Of a stretch of DNA of 6,575 nucleotides, positions 6,268-6,575 are shown one piece after another. The position numbers and the translations under genes are program-made. Within the stretch, counting starts at the first letter, position 1. Every line of letters begins with the position of its first letter. The notes under the pieces are model-generated. The model worked only from the letters and a program-made list of their open reading frames with translations, did no database searches and had not been told where the DNA came from. This DNA comes from an uncultured Alphaproteobacteria bacterium (GTDB lineage Bacteria > Pseudomonadota > Alphaproteobacteria > Rs-D84): positions 1-6,575 of the forward strand of contig CAMZAC010000038.1 in the NCBI GenBank assembly GCA_947304085.1. The letters are read 5' to 3'.

Positions 6268-6575
6268 TCTATCAACCAAAAATCTTTTATAATTTTTCGT
6301 AGCTCGGTTTCATCTGTGATTTGGTTGACCCGAATACGAAATTGTGTGGCTTTTGGGCGACCCGCAGAATACCAAGCGGCATGCTTTCTGAACATAGGAA
6401 TTGCAACCTTTGCCCCATAATATTCAACCATAAAACCCAAATGCTGTAAAACAACCCTGCCAACATTTTCTGGTTTGTCACACAGACCACAAATCTGACC
6501 AAAAATCCAAGGCTGTCCAAGCATTCCACGTCCAATCATCGCGCCATCATAGCCCAAATTTTGCACACGTTCTAT
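6264..6575 (-). CDS. dusB: tRNA-dihydrouridine synthase (DusB type), 3' end only
   Basis: Dus enzymes are flavoproteins that reduce specific uridines in the tRNA D-loop to dihydrouridine using FMN and NADPH. The window holds the last 103 residues; the frame is open to the edge, so the start lies outside. Visible marks are DGAMIGRGMLGQPWIFGQI, the end of the TIM barrel where the FMN phosphate is bound, followed by the helical C-terminal domain with FRKHAAWYSAGRP and FRIRVNQI. The IGRG..G.PWIF and RKH..WY segments favour the DusB branch. Only the C-terminal third is present, so the subfamily call is moderate. The TGA stop sits inside the -35 element of the next gene's candidate promoter. Confidence 0.85.
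   Translation of the reverse strand: MERVQNLGYDGAMIGRGMLGQPWIFGQICGLCDKPENVGRVVLQHLGFMVEYYGAKVAIPMFRKHAAWYSAGRPKATQFRIRVNQITDETELRKIIKDFWLID

Noticed and set aside
1..6575. Alternative genetic code (TGA as Trp), considered because some alphaproteobacterial symbionts use it
   Set aside because: The dus gene ends at TGA at the expected family length, and conserved Trp positions are TGG.
1..6575. CRISPR arrays, tRNA/rRNA genes, insertion sequences, prophage or defence genes
   Set aside because: No regularly spaced repeats, clover-leaf structures, transposase motifs or terminal inverted repeats were seen; nearly all of the sequence is taken up by the minus-strand genes.

Overview
The window is an A+T-rich stretch in which every supportable gene lies on the minus strand, so transcription runs from position 6575 towards 1. 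The set of housekeeping families, the RodZ type (HTH plus DUF4115) and the UvrA style point to an alphaproteobacterium. The A+T bias and compact packing suggest an uncultured, possibly host-associated lineage. This is inference from protein style, not a marker-gene placement. The standard code fits: genes end in TAG, TAA and TGA, and Trp is TGG.

In transcription order the layout is as follows. (1) The 3' end of a tRNA-dihydrouridine synthase (dusB type). (2) A RodZ-like morphogenesis protein divided over two overlapping frames: a cytoplasmic HTH protein (6216-5866), then a membrane-anchored DUF4115 protein (5873-5340) whose ATG overlaps the stop of the first. A candidate promoter precedes the pair. 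(3) A full-length uvrA (5285-2427), the excision-repair ATPase. (4) A probable four-gene operon with very short gaps: an unrecognised 108-aa basic protein, a free-standing SRP54/Ffh M domain without the GTPase NG domain, rlmE (23S rRNA 2'-O-methyltransferase) and a short aspartate kinase lacking its ACT regulatory domains. A candidate promoter overlaps the uvrA stop codon. (5) The first 22 codons of an unidentified gene, behind a consensus sigma70 promoter (TTGACA, 16 bp, TATAAT).

The most unusual content is a set of conserved single-gene families that appear here in reduced or divided form: RodZ in two pieces, Ffh as M domain only with an eroded RNA-binding motif and an FtsY-like N-terminal tip, and aspartokinase as catalytic domain only. 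The M-domain gene between an unknown small basic protein and a ribosomal RNA methyltransferase is the best candidate for something undescribed. I see no CRISPR array, tRNA or rRNA gene, insertion sequence, phage gene or attachment site. No stretch over 300 bases lacks a gene; the longest gaps are about 40 to 60 bases.
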